Notes: generated by a model from the sequence alone, not told the origin. Shown: positions 1 to 7,635, counted from the stretch's first letter. The stretch is DNA of 21,802 nucleotides from Bacillota bacterium (GCA_023442495.1 JAEZZB010000013.1:1-21802); one strand, 5' to 3'. Numbers and translations: made by a program.

Positions 1-1
1 A

Positions 2-157
2 TCACCAAATGGAACTATAATTGGTATATTGAAAAAAGGATCTCAGGTAAAAGGGGAAATCACGGTGTCAAATCCAAATTGGATTGAAATTCAATACAAT
101 GGTAAAAGAGCATATGTATATCAGACCTTTGTGAAAAAATTCTATGTAAAAAACTAA
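2..157 (+). CDS. C-terminal fragment of a bacterial SH3-repeat protein (5' end outside window)
   Basis: An open frame enters from the left edge and ends at TAA 155-157, leaving 51 residues. It reads as the last bacterial SH3 module (SPNGTIIGILKKGSQ..., then NWIEIQYNGKRAYVYQTF). The protein is almost identical to the last SH3 module of the complete glycosidase that follows; only a few bases differ over about 140. At the place where the downstream gene stops (TAA 4442-4444) this copy has AAA, so it runs on for six more residues (FYVKN after the extra K). It is probably the end of a paralogous secreted enzyme lying in tandem. What the rest of the protein is cannot be seen here; an SH3 tail usually binds the cell wall. 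Confidence 0.8.
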   Translation, partial: SPNGTIIGILKKGSQVKGEITVSNPNWIEIQYNGKRAYVYQTFVKKFYVKN

Positions 158-184
158 AAAACATATTAGAATACAAGAAAAAAA

Positions 185-227
185 ATCGTGTGTAAAAATA
201 ACTAAATTTCTGATGCACAATTTTTTT
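185..227 (+). terminator. Degenerate intrinsic terminator after the truncated SH3 gene
   Basis: Imperfect hairpin (arms near 185-198 and 208-220, with mismatches and G-T pairs) followed by seven T. It is the diverged sibling of the terminator at 4491-4533. The copy here has lost several pairs, so it should be weaker. Confidence 0.55.
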
Positions 228-382
228 CGTGTCGCATTTAATTTTACAACTTATCTTTAATTTATAGGGAAAATAAAATTGGAATTATCAGTAATTATTG
301 TGATAGCTTTGTTTTTAGTGGATAATTATGTTTAAAAAAATAATATAAAAACATTTTATTTAAATATAAAATATATATTATT

Positions 383-410
383 TTGTCATAAGTTAAATAT
401 ATCGTATAAA
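383..410 (+). promoter_or_regulatory. Candidate sigma-A promoter upstream of the PTS remnant and glycosidase gene
   Basis: TTGTCA (383-388), 16-base spacer, TATAAA (405-410). It is the best box pair in the 392-base gap between the first terminator and the glycosidase gene. The rest of that gap (228-619) is very AT-rich and otherwise holds only the PTS-like remnant at 466-560. AT richness makes chance matches likely, so this is a prediction. Confidence 0.4.
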
Positions 411-465
411 AACTATTGTTTATTATCATTTAATTAAATAGAATAGAATTAAACGAGGTGGATAT

Positions 466-560
466 ATGAGAAATTTTGGCGTAATTATAGCTAGTCATGG
501 ACTTTTTTCAGTTTTGACGAATTTTTGAAAAAATGGGACAAGGGTGAATACCACGATTAA
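466..560 (+). pseudogene. Remnant resembling the N-terminus of a mannose-family PTS IIA protein
   Basis: ATG 466 follows a good ribosome binding site (GAGGTGG, 455-461) and opens a 20-codon frame, MRNFGVIIASHGLFSVLTNF, ending at TGA 526-528. The stretch GVIIASHG, with a histidine at position 11, is what the start of EIIA-Man/AgaF-type proteins looks like; that His is the phosphorylated residue of the family. The family is normally about 130-145 residues, so this is only the start. After the junction another frame (the -1 frame) reads SFDEFLKKWDKGEYHD and stops at TAA 558-560, which also looks like coding sequence. A deletion that joined a gene start out of frame to a gene end would explain this. 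The family call rests on a short motif; a genuine small leader peptide is the alternative. Confidence 0.4.
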
Positions 561-619
561 AGTAGATATAAGATTTTTATGATTGCGCAAAGAATTCGAG
601 TTAACTTATAGGAGGTACA

Positions 620-3600
620 ATGAAAAGATTAAAAAATATCACAAGCTTTATTCTGATTTTTATTATTGTAATTACTGAACTTACAGTTATAGGCAATATG
701 TCTGGAGTGAAAGCTGCAAATGAAGTTCTAGATGTTTGGGATTTTAATACAGAAGCTGTTAGTGAACAGGGAAATAAAACTAAGGCTGAATTTGTCGGCA
801 ATGTTTCAATAGTGGATGATGAAATATTTGGAAAAGTTTTATCTTTTGCTAATGACAATAGATCATATATGAAAGTTAAAGATTATATAAACGCAGCCGA
901 AGATAATTATTCATTTTCTTTATGGTATAAATTAGATAAAGATATATCAGGAAGTAATGTAGCTTTATTACAACAAGATGGCATTGGCAGAACACTGCTT
1001 TCATTAAGACCTGATGGAAAGTATTTAACTTATGTGAATGCATCAAATGTTATCAGTGATAATTCTGTTTCTAAAGGAGAATGGCAACATGTAAGCATAT
1101 CATTTGATCAAGCAAGCAAAAACGTTAAATTTTATATAAATGGTGTCTTAGATTCAACTCAAACATTAAATGGTACCCCGGCTCAAGGTGTTACATCATT
1201 ACTTGTGGGTACACATAAAAACATTGGTAATAATGATCCTAGAGGATTTGCTGGTCTAATTGATGATATTAGAGTATTCGATAGAATCGTTTCCGACGAA
1301 GAAGTAAAATCCATGTATGAAGAAAAGGCGATAATTTTATTAAGAAGAAAACTATTGGATTTACTTGACCAATCCAATGAAGCTTTAAATAGTGACAAGA
1401 TTGATGAAGCTCAAGAGGTTTTTATCAATCTAAAATCTGAATACGATAAAGCTATGTCGGTAAAAGATTCTACACAGTTAGAACTTATTTCTGAAACTAT
1501 CGCAAGCTTAGAAAAAGCGTTAAATGCATATTTGATGTTTAATCCGATAACTCTTATTGCAAATTCGGAAAAAGTAACCAATAAAATTAATCCTGATGAA
1601 ATATTTGGTATAAATCATAGATATGCATTCAATGGATACGGAACATTTAATCCTGATACCATGGAAATGAATCCAAAATTTGTAGATCTTTACAAGCAAG
1701 TTGGATTTGGATCTATAAGATATCCTGGTGGTACCATATCTAATCTATTTAATTGGAAAGAAACGATAGGAGCAAAAGAATTACGCTCAAACCAAATACA
1801 TGGATTTTATGACAATCCAAATCAATCCGGCATACCTGCTAATTTTGGATTAACTGAGATTGCAAATTTTGCTGATGATGCAAATTCTGAAATAATCTAT
1901 GTCTACGGAATTGGTAGGGGTTCAGCAATGGATGCATCAGATCTAATTGAATATCTAAATGCAAAAGTAGGCACAAATCCAAATGGTGGAGTGGACTGGG
2001 CAAAAGTTAGAGCCGATAATGGACATTTTCAGCCATATAATATCAAATATTTTGAAATAGGAAATGAACCTCAACAAAATAGTAATGGTAATGGTGATGG
2101 CACATGGTCACAAGGGTATTGGCTTGACTATACGGGAGCAAATGAAAAATCTTTTGTAGAAGGTGCTGTCGTAAACATGGTAAATCAAATAGCAGTAAAA
2201 TGGGATGATTGGAATAGCAGAGCTGCAATTACGGACTCTACGCCGAATCAAGTAAGATACATGAAATATGCTAATGTAAACCCTAAAAAATATGAAAATG
2301 GAAAGTTAATTAATGATTCTCAATTTGTATCAATTGTAGAAGGTAGTGCAAGAGATGTCACAGTTGGTGGTGAAAGTTGGGAAATCGTAGATAGTCTAAC
2401 AAACTTTGGAGCGGACGATAAAGTTGTAGAAATAGATTATTCAAATGGAGCCATCAAATTCGGGGATGGCGTACATGGTGCTATTCCAAAAGCCGGTAGT
2501 AGGGTAAATGTATCTTATCAAGTAAAAAGAGATGGTTTTATAGATATATCAAAATCTATGAGAGATACAATGAATAAAATAAATGAATTGGAAGGTAAAG
2601 ATGATCCGATATTTATATATTCAGGATATGAATCTATAGGGTTTATAAATAGAATGGATCAATTAAATTCTAATGATTTATATGACGGTGTGGCAGTACA
2701 TCCATACTCAGGAACTCCTAATGGACGTACAGATGAAGAGTTTTATGATAATGCTATGCTATTAGCTGAAAGTGCCGGAGTTGGAAAGGTTAAAAATATT
2801 GCAAATGAACTACCACAAGGTAAAGTGCCTGTAATAAGTGAATTTGGTATATTTAGAAGTACATCACCATTGTTAAGAGCTCAAATGCATGCTTTATATA
2901 TTACAAAGGTAATGACAGAATATGTAAAATTGGGTAGTCCATATATTCAAAAGCATACACTTGTAGACTGGTATTCATCTGGAGCAGATGCACTTGGACC
3001 AACTCAACAAGCTGTTATACAAGCTGTTGCTCAAGAAGGAGCTTCAACATTAACAGGTGAAGGTGATTTTGAATTTTTTATAACACCTCAAGCATTGGCT
3101 ATCAAGATGTTTAACGATGGTTTTGGATCAGATATTTTAGAATCCGAATTATCAAATATGCCAGAATTATCTAATGGAGCAAAGGCATTATCTCATTTAG
3201 TTTCAAAAGATAATGTAGGTAATCTATATATTGCATTGACCAATGTAGACAGAACAAATCCTTACGATATAATACTTGATTTGAAAGGACACGACTTAAA
3301 AGACAAACAAGTATTGGTGAGAACATTATATGCGGATATTAATGCTGAAAATTCATTAGAAAATCCGTACAATGTTCAAATAGCTGAAACTGAGGAAGTA
3401 TCTGGGAGTAAACTTGAAATCACATTGGAACCACATTCATTTAAAATTATTGAAGTGAAAAATGCGTTGGAAACAATAGAAGAACCGGAAACACCTAAAG
3501 AAACAGAAGAAGAACCCGAAACTCCGATTAAAACAGATATTAAAGGTTTCTTATCATCTATGGCAAATGTGAGAGAATTGCCAAATGGTCCAATAATTGG

Positions 3601-4444
3601 AACGGCTCTAAAGGGTGAACTAATCGAGGGTGAGTATGAAGAAGGTTCAAACTGGGTTAAATTTGACTATTATGGCAAAGAAGCTTATGTACACAAATCA
3701 TTATTAATAGATGAAAAAGAAATAAAAGGATTTGTAAAGAATAATACAAATATTAGACAAGAACCAAATGGAAAAATAGTAGATTTGCTAGAAGCCGGAA
3801 AATATGTAGAAGGTACAATAAATATAAACAACCTAAATTGGGTTAAGATAAATGAAGGTTATATATACAAACCACTTGTAGTAAATACACTTGATGTAGA
3901 AGGATTAGCAAGTAGTTTAGTTAATATAAGACAAACACCAAATGGGAAGATTATTGGACTATTGGAAATTGGTGAATATGTTAAAGGATATGTAGATACA
4001 GACAATCCAAATTGGATAAGAATAAGTCACAATGGTAAAACGGGCTATATATCAAGAGCATTAATTAGTGATAAAGTTAAACTAAGGGGTATCATAAGCA
4101 CATTAAGTAATGTAAGACAAGAACCAAATGGAAAAATAGTAGGAAGATTGAAATTAGGGGATTTAGTAGAAGGTACTGTACATTTAGAAAATAGAAATTG
4201 GCTAAAGATAAGATATAATGGCAAAGATGCCTATGTCTATAGATATCTATTGGAAGATAAAGTACAATTATCAGGAAAGGCATTAAGTGCAATAAATGTA
4301 AGAAAATCACCAAATGGAACTATAATTGGTATATTGAAAAAAGGATCTCAGGTAAAAGGGGAAATCACGGTGTCAAATCCAAATTGGATTGAAATCCAAT
4401 ACAATGGGAAAAGAGCATATGTATATAAGACTTTTGTGAAATAA
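620..4444 (+). CDS. Secreted LamG / clan-A glycoside hydrolase (GH51/GH79-like) with five SH3 repeats
   Basis: 1274 residues; start at ATG 620 after AGGAGGT (610-616). A signal peptide (basic MKRLK, hydrophobic core about 9-26, likely cleavage near residues 31-33) sends it outside. Residues 35-235 look like a LamG/concanavalin-like sugar-binding domain (SFSLWYKL, GEWQHVSISF, GLIDDIRVF). A helical spacer covers 236-305. The catalytic (beta/alpha)8-like domain, about 308-800, has RYPGG (367-371) and NWKETIG (378-384), as in GH51-type enzymes. The presumed acid/base is E483 (GNEP) and the nucleophile E741 (VISEFG). A beta-rich insert (about 564-637) with FGDGVHGAIP lies between them. A C-terminal beta domain (860-945) and an acidic Pro/Glu/Thr linker (950-972) precede five SH3 modules. 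There is no LPXTG anchor, so wall attachment is probably through the SH3 modules. The retaining clan-A assignment is firm by motif; the substrate (arabinoside, uronide or a host glycan) is unknown. Confidence 0.8.
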   Translation: MKRLKNITSFILIFIIVITELTVIGNMSGVKAANEVLDVWDFNTEAVSEQGNKTKAEFVGNVSIVDDEIFGKVLSFANDNRSYMKVKDYINAAEDNYSFSLWYKLDKDISGSNVALLQQDGIGRTLLSLRPDGKYLTYVNASNVISDNSVSKGEWQHVSISFDQASKNVKFYINGVLDSTQTLNGTPAQGVTSLLVGTHKNIGNNDPRGFAGLIDDIRVFDRIVSDEEVKSMYEEKAIILLRRKLLDLLDQSNEALNSDKIDEAQEVFINLKSEYDKAMSVKDSTQLELISETIASLEKALNAYLMFNPITLIANSEKVTNKINPDEIFGINHRYAFNGYGTFNPDTMEMNPKFVDLYKQVGFGSIRYPGGTISNLFNWKETIGAKELRSNQIHGFYDNPNQSGIPANFGLTEIANFADDANSEIIYVYGIGRGSAMDASDLIEYLNAKVGTNPNGGVDWAKVRADNGHFQPYNIKYFEIGNEPQQNSNGNGDGTWSQGYWLDYTGANEKSFVEGAVVNMVNQIAVKWDDWNSRAAITDSTPNQVRYMKYANVNPKKYENGKLINDSQFVSIVEGSARDVTVGGESWEIVDSLTNFGADDKVVEIDYSNGAIKFGDGVHGAIPKAGSRVNVSYQVKRDGFIDISKSMRDTMNKINELEGKDDPIFIYSGYESIGFINRMDQLNSNDLYDGVAVHPYSGTPNGRTDEEFYDNAMLLAESAGVGKVKNIANELPQGKVPVISEFGIFRSTSPLLRAQMHALYITKVMTEYVKLGSPYIQKHTLVDWYSSGADALGPTQQAVIQAVAQEGASTLTGEGDFEFFITPQALAIKMFNDGFGSDILESELSNMPELSNGAKALSHLVSKDNVGNLYIALTNVDRTNPYDIILDLKGHDLKDKQVLVRTLYADINAENSLENPYNVQIAETEEVSGSKLEITLEPHSFKIIEVKNALETIEEPETPKETEEEPETPIKTDIKGFLSSMANVRELPNGPIIGTALKGELIEGEYEEGSNWVKFDYYGKEAYVHKSLLIDEKEIKGFVKNNTNIRQEPNGKIVDLLEAGKYVEGTININNLNWVKINEGYIYKPLVVNTLDVEGLASSLVNIRQTPNGKIIGLLEIGEYVKGYVDTDNPNWIRISHNGKTGYISRALISDKVKLRGIISTLSNVRQEPNGKIVGRLKLGDLVEGTVHLENRNWLKIRYNGKDAYVYRYLLEDKVQLSGKALSAINVRKSPNGTIIGILKKGSQVKGEITVSNPNWIEIQYNGKRAYVYKTFVK
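3536..4441 (+). repeat. Five tandem bacterial SH3 modules inside the glycosidase gene
   Basis: Modules of about 180 bp (60 residues), protein residues about 973-1030, 1034-1090, 1092-1150, 1153-1212 and 1216-1274. Shared pattern: N-[VI]-R-x-x-PNG-x-I-[IV]-G, a Gly-x-x-[VI]-x-G turn, NW-[VIL]-[KR]-I, then YNGK-x-AYV. Modules 2 and 4 share an exact 28-base run (3755-3782 and 4115-4142), exactly 360 bp apart. This suggests growth by duplication of a two-module unit or recent conversion. Confidence 0.85.
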
Positions 4445-4533
4445 TTCTATGTAAAAAAACCTAAAGACTTATTAGAGTACAAGAAAAAAGATCGTGTGTA
4501 AGAATTACTAAATTTCTTATACACGATTTTTTT
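4306..4533 (+). repeat. Direct repeat of window bases 1-227 (last SH3 module, 3' end and terminator)
   Basis: Bases 4306-4455 match 1-150 nearly base for base; the first roughly 95 positions are identical. The match continues with small changes through the terminator. The repeat starts within the last SH3 module as far as the window shows; it may extend left of base 1 in the first copy. Unit spacing is 4305 bp, the length of one gene plus its intergenic region, as expected for tandem paralogues. Confidence 0.9.
4491..4533 (+). terminator. Strong intrinsic terminator after the glycosidase gene
   Basis: 14-bp stem, ATCGTGTGTAAGAA (4491-4504) against TTCTTATACACGAT (4514-4527), with one G-T pair and a 9-base loop, followed by a T run (4527-4533). 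The end is duplicated: CACGATTTTTTT at 4522-4533 is repeated at 4535-4546 after a single G. Confidence 0.85.
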
Positions 4534-4705
4534 GCACGATTTTTTTATTTTAGGGAAATTACTTAATTATTTTGTCGCATACTTTCGATTAAATTTTGTT
4601 CTAAACCTACTTTTGTATAATCCTTAAAATACAATTATGTATTAAATTTGATTTTAATTTGTAAAACGTAGGATTTAATGAAAACTTTAATAGCATTTAT
4701 GTGTT

Positions 4706-4798
4706 TCATACATTAATTGTACTAAAAAAATCACATAATTCTACAGAGCTTACTGCTTTTAGCCTACTTTGAAACACCTCTTCTTGATATTTTGGACA
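4706..4798 (-). other. Possible decayed minus-strand coding remnant in the intergenic gap
   Basis: The gap 4534-4801 has no intact gene. On the minus strand a start-less frame of 30 codons runs from 4798 to the stop at 4706-4708 and reads protein-like (KYQEEVFQSRLKAVSSVELC...). It has normal residue composition in a very AT-rich gap, so it may be the tail of a lost gene. I cannot name a family, and chance is a real alternative. Confidence 0.2.
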
Positions 4799-4801
4799 TC
4801 A

Positions 4802-4830
4802 TTAAACGCTTTACGAATATATGGTATAAT
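4802..4830 (+). promoter_or_regulatory. Extended -10 sigma-A promoter of the pgeF-popT-prfB-tex-proS operon
   Basis: TTAAAC (4802-4807), 17-base spacer, TATAAT (4825-4830) preceded by TGG, giving an extended TGnTATAAT -10 element. It sits 18 bases before the pgeF start and is followed by the Shine-Dalgarno AAGGGGAG. Confidence 0.75.
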
Positions 4831-4847
4831 CTTTAAGGGGAGTTATT

Positions 4848-5636
4848 ATGAGAAAATTGCAATATAATAGTGACAGTATAACTGTCTTTGAAAATCAAGC
4901 AGTATTAAAATTTAATAATTTAGGTGATGAAAATTTAGTAAATCTATTCACATTAAAACCTTATAATTTTAATAAGAAATTTATAAGTCGTGATAATTTA
5001 GATAGGCAATATGAAAAGTTAAGAAAATTAATAGGCTTTGACATCCGATTCAAAAACCCTATTCAAACTCATACAAATAATGTAAAAATTCTGACTGAAG
5101 ATAATTTTGATGATGGTTTTATGGATGTGGATGGACTTATTACAAATATGAAGGGTGTAGGACTTATTACAAGTTCAGCAGATTGCCAATCGGTAATTTT
5201 TTATGATAAAGAAAATAAAGTAATTGCAAATGTCCATAGTGGTTGGAAGGGAACTTTAAATAAAATAGTTGAAAATACGATTGAATTACTTACAAAGAAC
5301 TTTCAAACAAATCCTTCTAATTTGGAGATTGGTATATTTCCAAGTATATCAAGAGAGTCATTTGAAGTTGATGAAGATGTAAAGGATATGTTTTTAAATA
5401 GTTTTGATGATATCGATGATTTTATAGATATTGGCGATATAAAAGATGATAAACAAAAATATTATATAGATACTGTGGGGATAAATGTTAAGATGCTTGT
5501 AGAAGCTGGTGTTAAAAGAAAAAATATTCATCTATCTGGAATAGACTCTTTAAAAAATAAGGATATTATACACTCACATAGAGGTTGTGGAAAAGATTCT
5601 GGCAGAAATATCGCAATAATTGCCGTTAAAAATTGA
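4848..5636 (+). CDS. pgeF: Peptidoglycan editing factor PgeF (YfiH / laccase-domain, LACC1 family)
   Basis: 262 residues, normal for the family. Start ATG 4848 after AAGGGGAG. The family is a cytoplasmic zinc/copper-binding enzyme. In E. coli it removes wrongly incorporated amino acids from peptidoglycan precursors; relatives including human LACC1/FAMIN act on purine nucleosides. The three expected metal ligands are visible: H75 (QTH), C113 (SSADC) and H130 (VHSGWKG), with an SHR motif near 243-245 close to the C-terminus. The usual HAGWRGT appears as HSGWKGT, a mild variant. It heads an operon whose next gene also serves wall-lipid recycling, which fits an envelope role. Older annotation may call it polyphenol oxidase; that label is not supported by function in bacteria. 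Confidence 0.88.
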   Translation: MRKLQYNSDSITVFENQAVLKFNNLGDENLVNLFTLKPYNFNKKFISRDNLDRQYEKLRKLIGFDIRFKNPIQTHTNNVKILTEDNFDDGFMDVDGLITNMKGVGLITSSADCQSVIFYDKENKVIANVHSGWKGTLNKIVENTIELLTKNFQTNPSNLEIGIFPSISRESFEVDEDVKDMFLNSFDDIDDFIDIGDIKDDKQKYYIDTVGINVKMLVEAGVKRKNIHLSGIDSLKNKDIIHSHRGCGKDSGRNIAIIAVKN

Positions 5637-5695
5637 TAATTTCAATAAAACATAATAAAATAATATGGCATTATTAAATAAAATTGGAGAAAGAT

Positions 5696-6514
5696 ATGAA
5701 ACTATTTTTAAAAGGTATAATAATTGGAGTTGGAGGTATTGCACCAGGATTGTCAGGATCGGTATTGATGGTAATATTTGGACTTTATCAGAAAGTTGTT
5801 GATACGATAGGAAATATTTTTAAAGATTTCAAAAAGAATTTACTGTTTCTAATGCCTTTAGTTGCAGGACTTGGAATGGGCATTGTCTTATTTTCAAAGC
5901 TTGTAAACTATTTACTTGCAAACTATGAACTATACACAAGATTTGCATTTTTAGGATTAATAGTTGGAACTATTCCGCTATTTTGGAGAGAGGTTAGAAA
6001 AGAAGGCTGGAGTAATAAATATTATACATTTATCGCTGTAGCTTTAGCAATTGGAATATTTTTATTCTATGGAAATCAAAGTTTATTTGAACCTGTTACA
6101 AATCCAACACTTTTACAATCAACTATATTAGGATTTGCAGTTGCGGGATCTTCAATTGTACCAGGGGTGGATAGTGCAGCCATACTTTCATCACTAGGGC
6201 TTTATGAAATTTATGTGAAATCAGTAGCAGACTTAAATTTACAAGTTTTAATACCTGCAATAATTGGTCTTGGAATAGGAGTTTTACTTATTTCATTTGT
6301 AATGAGTAGACTTATTGGAAAATTTTATACAGGTACATTTTCTGTAATACTTGGGCTATTTTTAGCAATTATTCCAACTGTAATTGTAGGACATGTAAAT
6401 TTCCAAAATACAGGGCAAATTGTAGTTTCAATAATAATGTTTGTGATGGGATTTTCGCTATCCATACTTTTTGGAAATTTAGAAAAAATTGCTGATAAGA
6501 AAAAGGAAAAATAA
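5696..6514 (+). CDS. popT: DUF368 membrane protein, probable undecaprenyl-phosphate translocase PopT
   Basis: About 272 residues, almost entirely hydrophobic with 7-8 membrane segments. I start it at ATG 5696, because GGAGA (5686-5690) is spaced for this codon; the TTG at 5684 would start inside that site. The DUF368 internal repeat is plain: IAPGLSGSVLMVIFGLY near residues 15-31 and IVPGVDSAAILSSLGLY near 154-170. Each half has the PG[LV]xx[AS] re-entrant signature. Members of this family flip undecaprenyl phosphate back to the inner face for reuse in wall synthesis. It lies 59 bases after pgeF and 16 bases before the prfB ribosome binding region, so all three are probably cotranscribed. Family assignment is firm; transport direction is taken from the family. 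Confidence 0.85.
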   Translation: MKLFLKGIIIGVGGIAPGLSGSVLMVIFGLYQKVVDTIGNIFKDFKKNLLFLMPLVAGLGMGIVLFSKLVNYLLANYELYTRFAFLGLIVGTIPLFWREVRKEGWSNKYYTFIAVALAIGIFLFYGNQSLFEPVTNPTLLQSTILGFAVAGSSIVPGVDSAAILSSLGLYEIYVKSVADLNLQVLIPAIIGLGIGVLLISFVMSRLIGKFYTGTFSVILGLFLAIIPTVIVGHVNFQNTGQIVVSIIMFVMGFSLSILFGNLEKIADKKKEK

Positions 6515-6533
6515 TAATTTAAGAGGTGATATT

Positions 6534-7635
6534 ATCGAACGTTTTGAAATGCAAAATGATATAGAAGAGTTACAAAAGACAATAAAAAGTCTTGGGAGTT
6601 CTCTTTGACATTGCTAAGTTAAAAGAAAATTTAAAAAAATTACAAGCTAGAAGTTATGAGTCTGATTTTTGGGATGATTCAGATAAAGCTCAAGAAACGA
6701 TGATTGAGATAAATTCTTTAAATGATACTATTGAAACATTTAAAAATCTTGAATTATCAGTAAATTCATTGAAAGATATGATTGATATATTAAGTGTTGA
6801 AGAATTTATTGAAATGCAAGACGATTTAACAAACGAACTTTTGGTAACAAAAAAAGAAATCTCTATATTAAAAATTCAAACCTTACTGTCTGGAGAATAT
6901 GATAAGAACAACACTATTTTCTCAATTCATGCAGGAAGTGGTGGGCTTGAAGCGACTGATTGGGCTCAAATGCTTATGCGCATGTATACTAGATATTTTG
7001 ATAGTAAAAAATACAAATATGAAATGACTGAAATCAATAATGAAGAAGGTGGCGGAATTAAATCAGTTACATTTATAGTAAAGGGTAAAAATGCCTATGG
7101 ATATTTAAAAAGTGAAAAAGGTGTTCATAGACTTGTAAGAATTTCACCATTTGATTCAAATGCTAGAAGACATACTTCATTTGCTTCAGTTGATGTCTAT
7201 CCAGAACTTGATGATAATGTAAAAGTAGATATTGAAGATAAAGATTTAAGAATTGACACATATAGATCATCTGGTGCAGGTGGGCAACATGTCAATACTA
7301 CAGATAGTGCAGTTAGAATTACTCATATTCCTACAGGTGTAACGGTTACCAGTCAAAATCAAAGATCTCAAATTCAAAATAGAGAAACTGCAATGAAAAT
7401 GCTTATGGCTAAACTTGTACAAATAAAAGAAGAAGAACATAAGGAAAAGATTGAAGATATTCAAGGCAAATATAATCAAATTTCATGGGGATCTCAAATT
7501 AGATCATATGTATTTCAACCATATACTATGGTTAAAGATCATAGAACAAATTTTGAAGTAGGGAATATAGAAAAAGTAATGGATGGCGAAATAAATGATT
7601 TCATCAATGCCTATTTAAATAAGAAGGAAGAATAA
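6534..7635 (+). CDS. prfB: Peptide chain release factor 2 (RF2), with programmed +1 frameshift
   Basis: RF2 ends translation at UGA and UAA. The zero frame (MQNDIEELQKTIKSLGSSL) meets TGA at 6606-6608. A +1 shift on CTT TGA C continues as DIAKLKENLKKL to TAA 7633-7635. Counted from 6534 with the shift, the protein has 366 residues, the usual RF2 length. GGQ falls at 249-251 (catalysis at the peptidyl-transferase centre) and SPF at 204-206 (UGA recognition), both in the standard positions. The start is uncertain: the only Shine-Dalgarno, GAGGTGA (6523-6529), is best spaced for ATC 6534 or, less well, ATT 6531. The first in-frame ATG (6549, giving 361 residues) has no ribosome binding site. A reading that begins at 6592 misses the first 24 codons. 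tex starts on the last base of the stop codon. Confidence 0.93.
6594..6609 (+). promoter_or_regulatory. RF2 programmed +1 frameshift site
   Basis: GGGAG (6594-6598), acting as an internal Shine-Dalgarno, lies four bases upstream of CTT TGA C (6603-6609). This is the known autoregulatory site of RF2: low RF2 makes the ribosome pause at UGA and slip from CTT to TTT, restoring the full-length frame. All elements are present with the usual spacing. Confidence 0.92.

Noticed and set aside
576..594. Possible catabolite-responsive (cre) site upstream of the glycosidase
   Set aside because: ATGATTGCGCAAAGAA has the central CG but fails at several conserved positions, so no call was made.
4092..4313. 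Minus-strand open frame under the SH3 repeats, and similar antisense frames under prfB, tex, proS, oppA, oppD, oppF, ald and punA
   Set aside because: They lie wholly inside well-supported genes, show hydrophobic low-complexity translations with no motifs and lack ribosome binding sites.
5684..5695. TTG start for popT giving four extra residues
   Set aside because: It would place the start codon within the ribosome binding site of ATG 5696.
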